A DNA stretch of 7,194 nt from Saprospiraceae bacterium (GTDB lineage Bacteria > Bacteroidota > Bacteroidia > Chitinophagales > Saprospiraceae), in contig WGBN01000242.1 of assembly GCA_015494245.1 (NCBI GenBank), positions 1-7,194 on the forward strand, written 5' to 3'. The stretch's first letter is position 1. The number at the start of each line of letters is the position of its first letter. The translations under genes were made by a program, and so were the position numbers. Below, in pieces: positions 6,930 through 7,194 of the stretch. A model generated the notes under the pieces. It had not been told where the DNA came from. It worked only from the letters and a program-made list of their open reading frames with translations, and did not search any database.

Positions 6930-6943
6930 TTTTTGGCCAAAAA
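6930..6943. promoter_or_regulatory. 14-bp perfect palindrome, possible operator
   Basis: TTTTTGGCCAAAAA is fully self-complementary and lies about 12 bases after the predicted transcript start of the small gene. A further TTTGGCC at 6909-6915, overlapping the end of the -7 box, pairs with GGCCAAA at 6935-6941. The location suits a repressor site, but A/T runs around a GGCC core can occur by chance and no regulator is encoded nearby. Confidence 0.3.
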
Positions 6944-6980
6944 CTCGTTTAAACACACAACCCATATAGCTCTTCTCGCC

Positions 6981-7130
6981 ATGAACATGAAGAAAACTCT
7001 CCGTAAATACTACGCCAAATACGGCAATAAAGCATTGATCATCTTCGCCATCTACTTCGTGACGAAGTGGACGCTCACCATCATCTATGGCGCCAAACTC
7101 CTCGCCATTGTGAAAGACCTCTTTCACTAA
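6981..7130 (+). CDS. Small single-span membrane protein of unknown function (49 aa)
   Basis: The protein has a basic N-terminus (MNMKKTLRKYYAKYGNK, about seven positive residues, no acidic ones), one hydrophobic segment at about 18-38 rich in I, A, F and Y with an internal Lys-Trp, and a short tail ending KDLFH. The positive N-terminal side predicts the N-terminus in the cytoplasm. There is no signal-peptidase or lipobox site, so it should stay as an anchored protein. I recognise no family. It has its own -7 box upstream and an intrinsic terminator 25 bases after the stop, so it looks like a complete single-gene unit, which supports it being real despite its size. The start could be the ATG at 6981 or the one at 6987. 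An in-frame TTG at 6933 lies inside the palindrome and is less likely. No Shine-Dalgarno sequence is visible. Confidence 0.75.
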   Translation: MNMKKTLRKYYAKYGNKALIIFAIYFVTKWTLTIIYGAKLLAIVKDLFH

Positions 7131-7148
7131 AAACCTCTTTCACTAAAA
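7117..7148. repeat. 16-bp perfect tandem duplication across the stop codon
   Basis: ACCTCTTTCACTAAAA occurs twice without a gap, at 7117-7132 and 7133-7148. The first copy encodes the last residues and the stop codon of the small membrane protein. The second copy lies in the 3' untranslated region. The unit is not a multiple of three, but the stop in the first copy means the protein is unchanged by it. Confidence 0.95.
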
Positions 7149-7149
7149 G

Positions 7150-7180
7150 AAAAACGGGAGGCTAAGCCTCCCGTTTTTTT
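7150..7180 (+). terminator. Strong intrinsic terminator after the small membrane protein gene
   Basis: CGGGAGGC (7155-7162) pairs perfectly with GCCTCCCG (7166-7173) around the loop TAA and is followed by seven Ts (7174-7180). Five As before the stem (7150-7154) pair with the first five Ts. The hairpin therefore also has a T-run on the minus strand and could stop transcription arriving from beyond the right edge of the window. Confidence 0.95.
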
Positions 7181-7194
7181 ATGCACCTCTAAAC

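Noticed and set aside
1..7194. CRISPR array, tRNA or rRNA gene, insertion sequence, integrase, toxin-antitoxin or defence genes
   Set aside because: No spaced repeats, RNA gene signatures, transposase motifs or terminal repeats were seen, and nearly all of the window is covered by the five genes described.

Overview
The window looks like ordinary chromosomal DNA from a member of the Bacteroidota. Four things point there. SecD and SecF are fused into one SecDF protein. Shine-Dalgarno sequences are absent before all five genes. Three intergenic octamers match the Bacteroidota -7 promoter box TAnnTTTG. Two genes encode small lipoproteins of the kind common in this phylum. Base composition looks close to half G+C by eye, which would suit a saprospirian-type lineage, but that placement is a guess.

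Layout from left to right: (1) 1-166, non-coding, no clear promoter. (2) 167-973, plus strand, a 268-residue predicted lipoprotein of unknown function. (3) A 45-base convergent gap. (4) 1019-1594, minus strand, a 191-residue predicted lipoprotein of unknown function. (5) A 65-base gap filled largely by a perfect 15-bp inverted repeat. (6) 1660-4749, minus strand, secDF. (7) A 183-base gap with a likely secDF promoter and a second perfect 15-bp inverted repeat that would lie in the secDF leader. (8) 4933-6816, minus strand, a membrane-anchored nucleotide-sugar 4,6-dehydratase of the WbpM/PglF/CapD type. (9) A divergent promoter region with two outward-facing -7 boxes and a 14-bp palindrome. (10) 6981-7130, plus strand, a 49-residue single-span membrane protein, followed by a 16-bp tandem duplication and a strong intrinsic terminator.

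The three minus-strand genes read in one direction (dehydratase, secDF, lipoprotein). The predicted promoter before secDF suggests that secDF and the lipoprotein form one unit and the dehydratase another. Functionally the region concerns the cell envelope: SecDF drives late steps of protein export, the dehydratase begins synthesis of modified amino sugars for surface glycans, and the lipoproteins are probably Sec substrates.

I found no mobile element, CRISPR array, RNA gene, phage gene, toxin-antitoxin pair or defence system. I see no convincing undescribed multi-gene system. The points most worth a second look are the two long hairpins flanking secDF, the divergent promoter region, and the small membrane protein with a tandem duplication across its stop codon.
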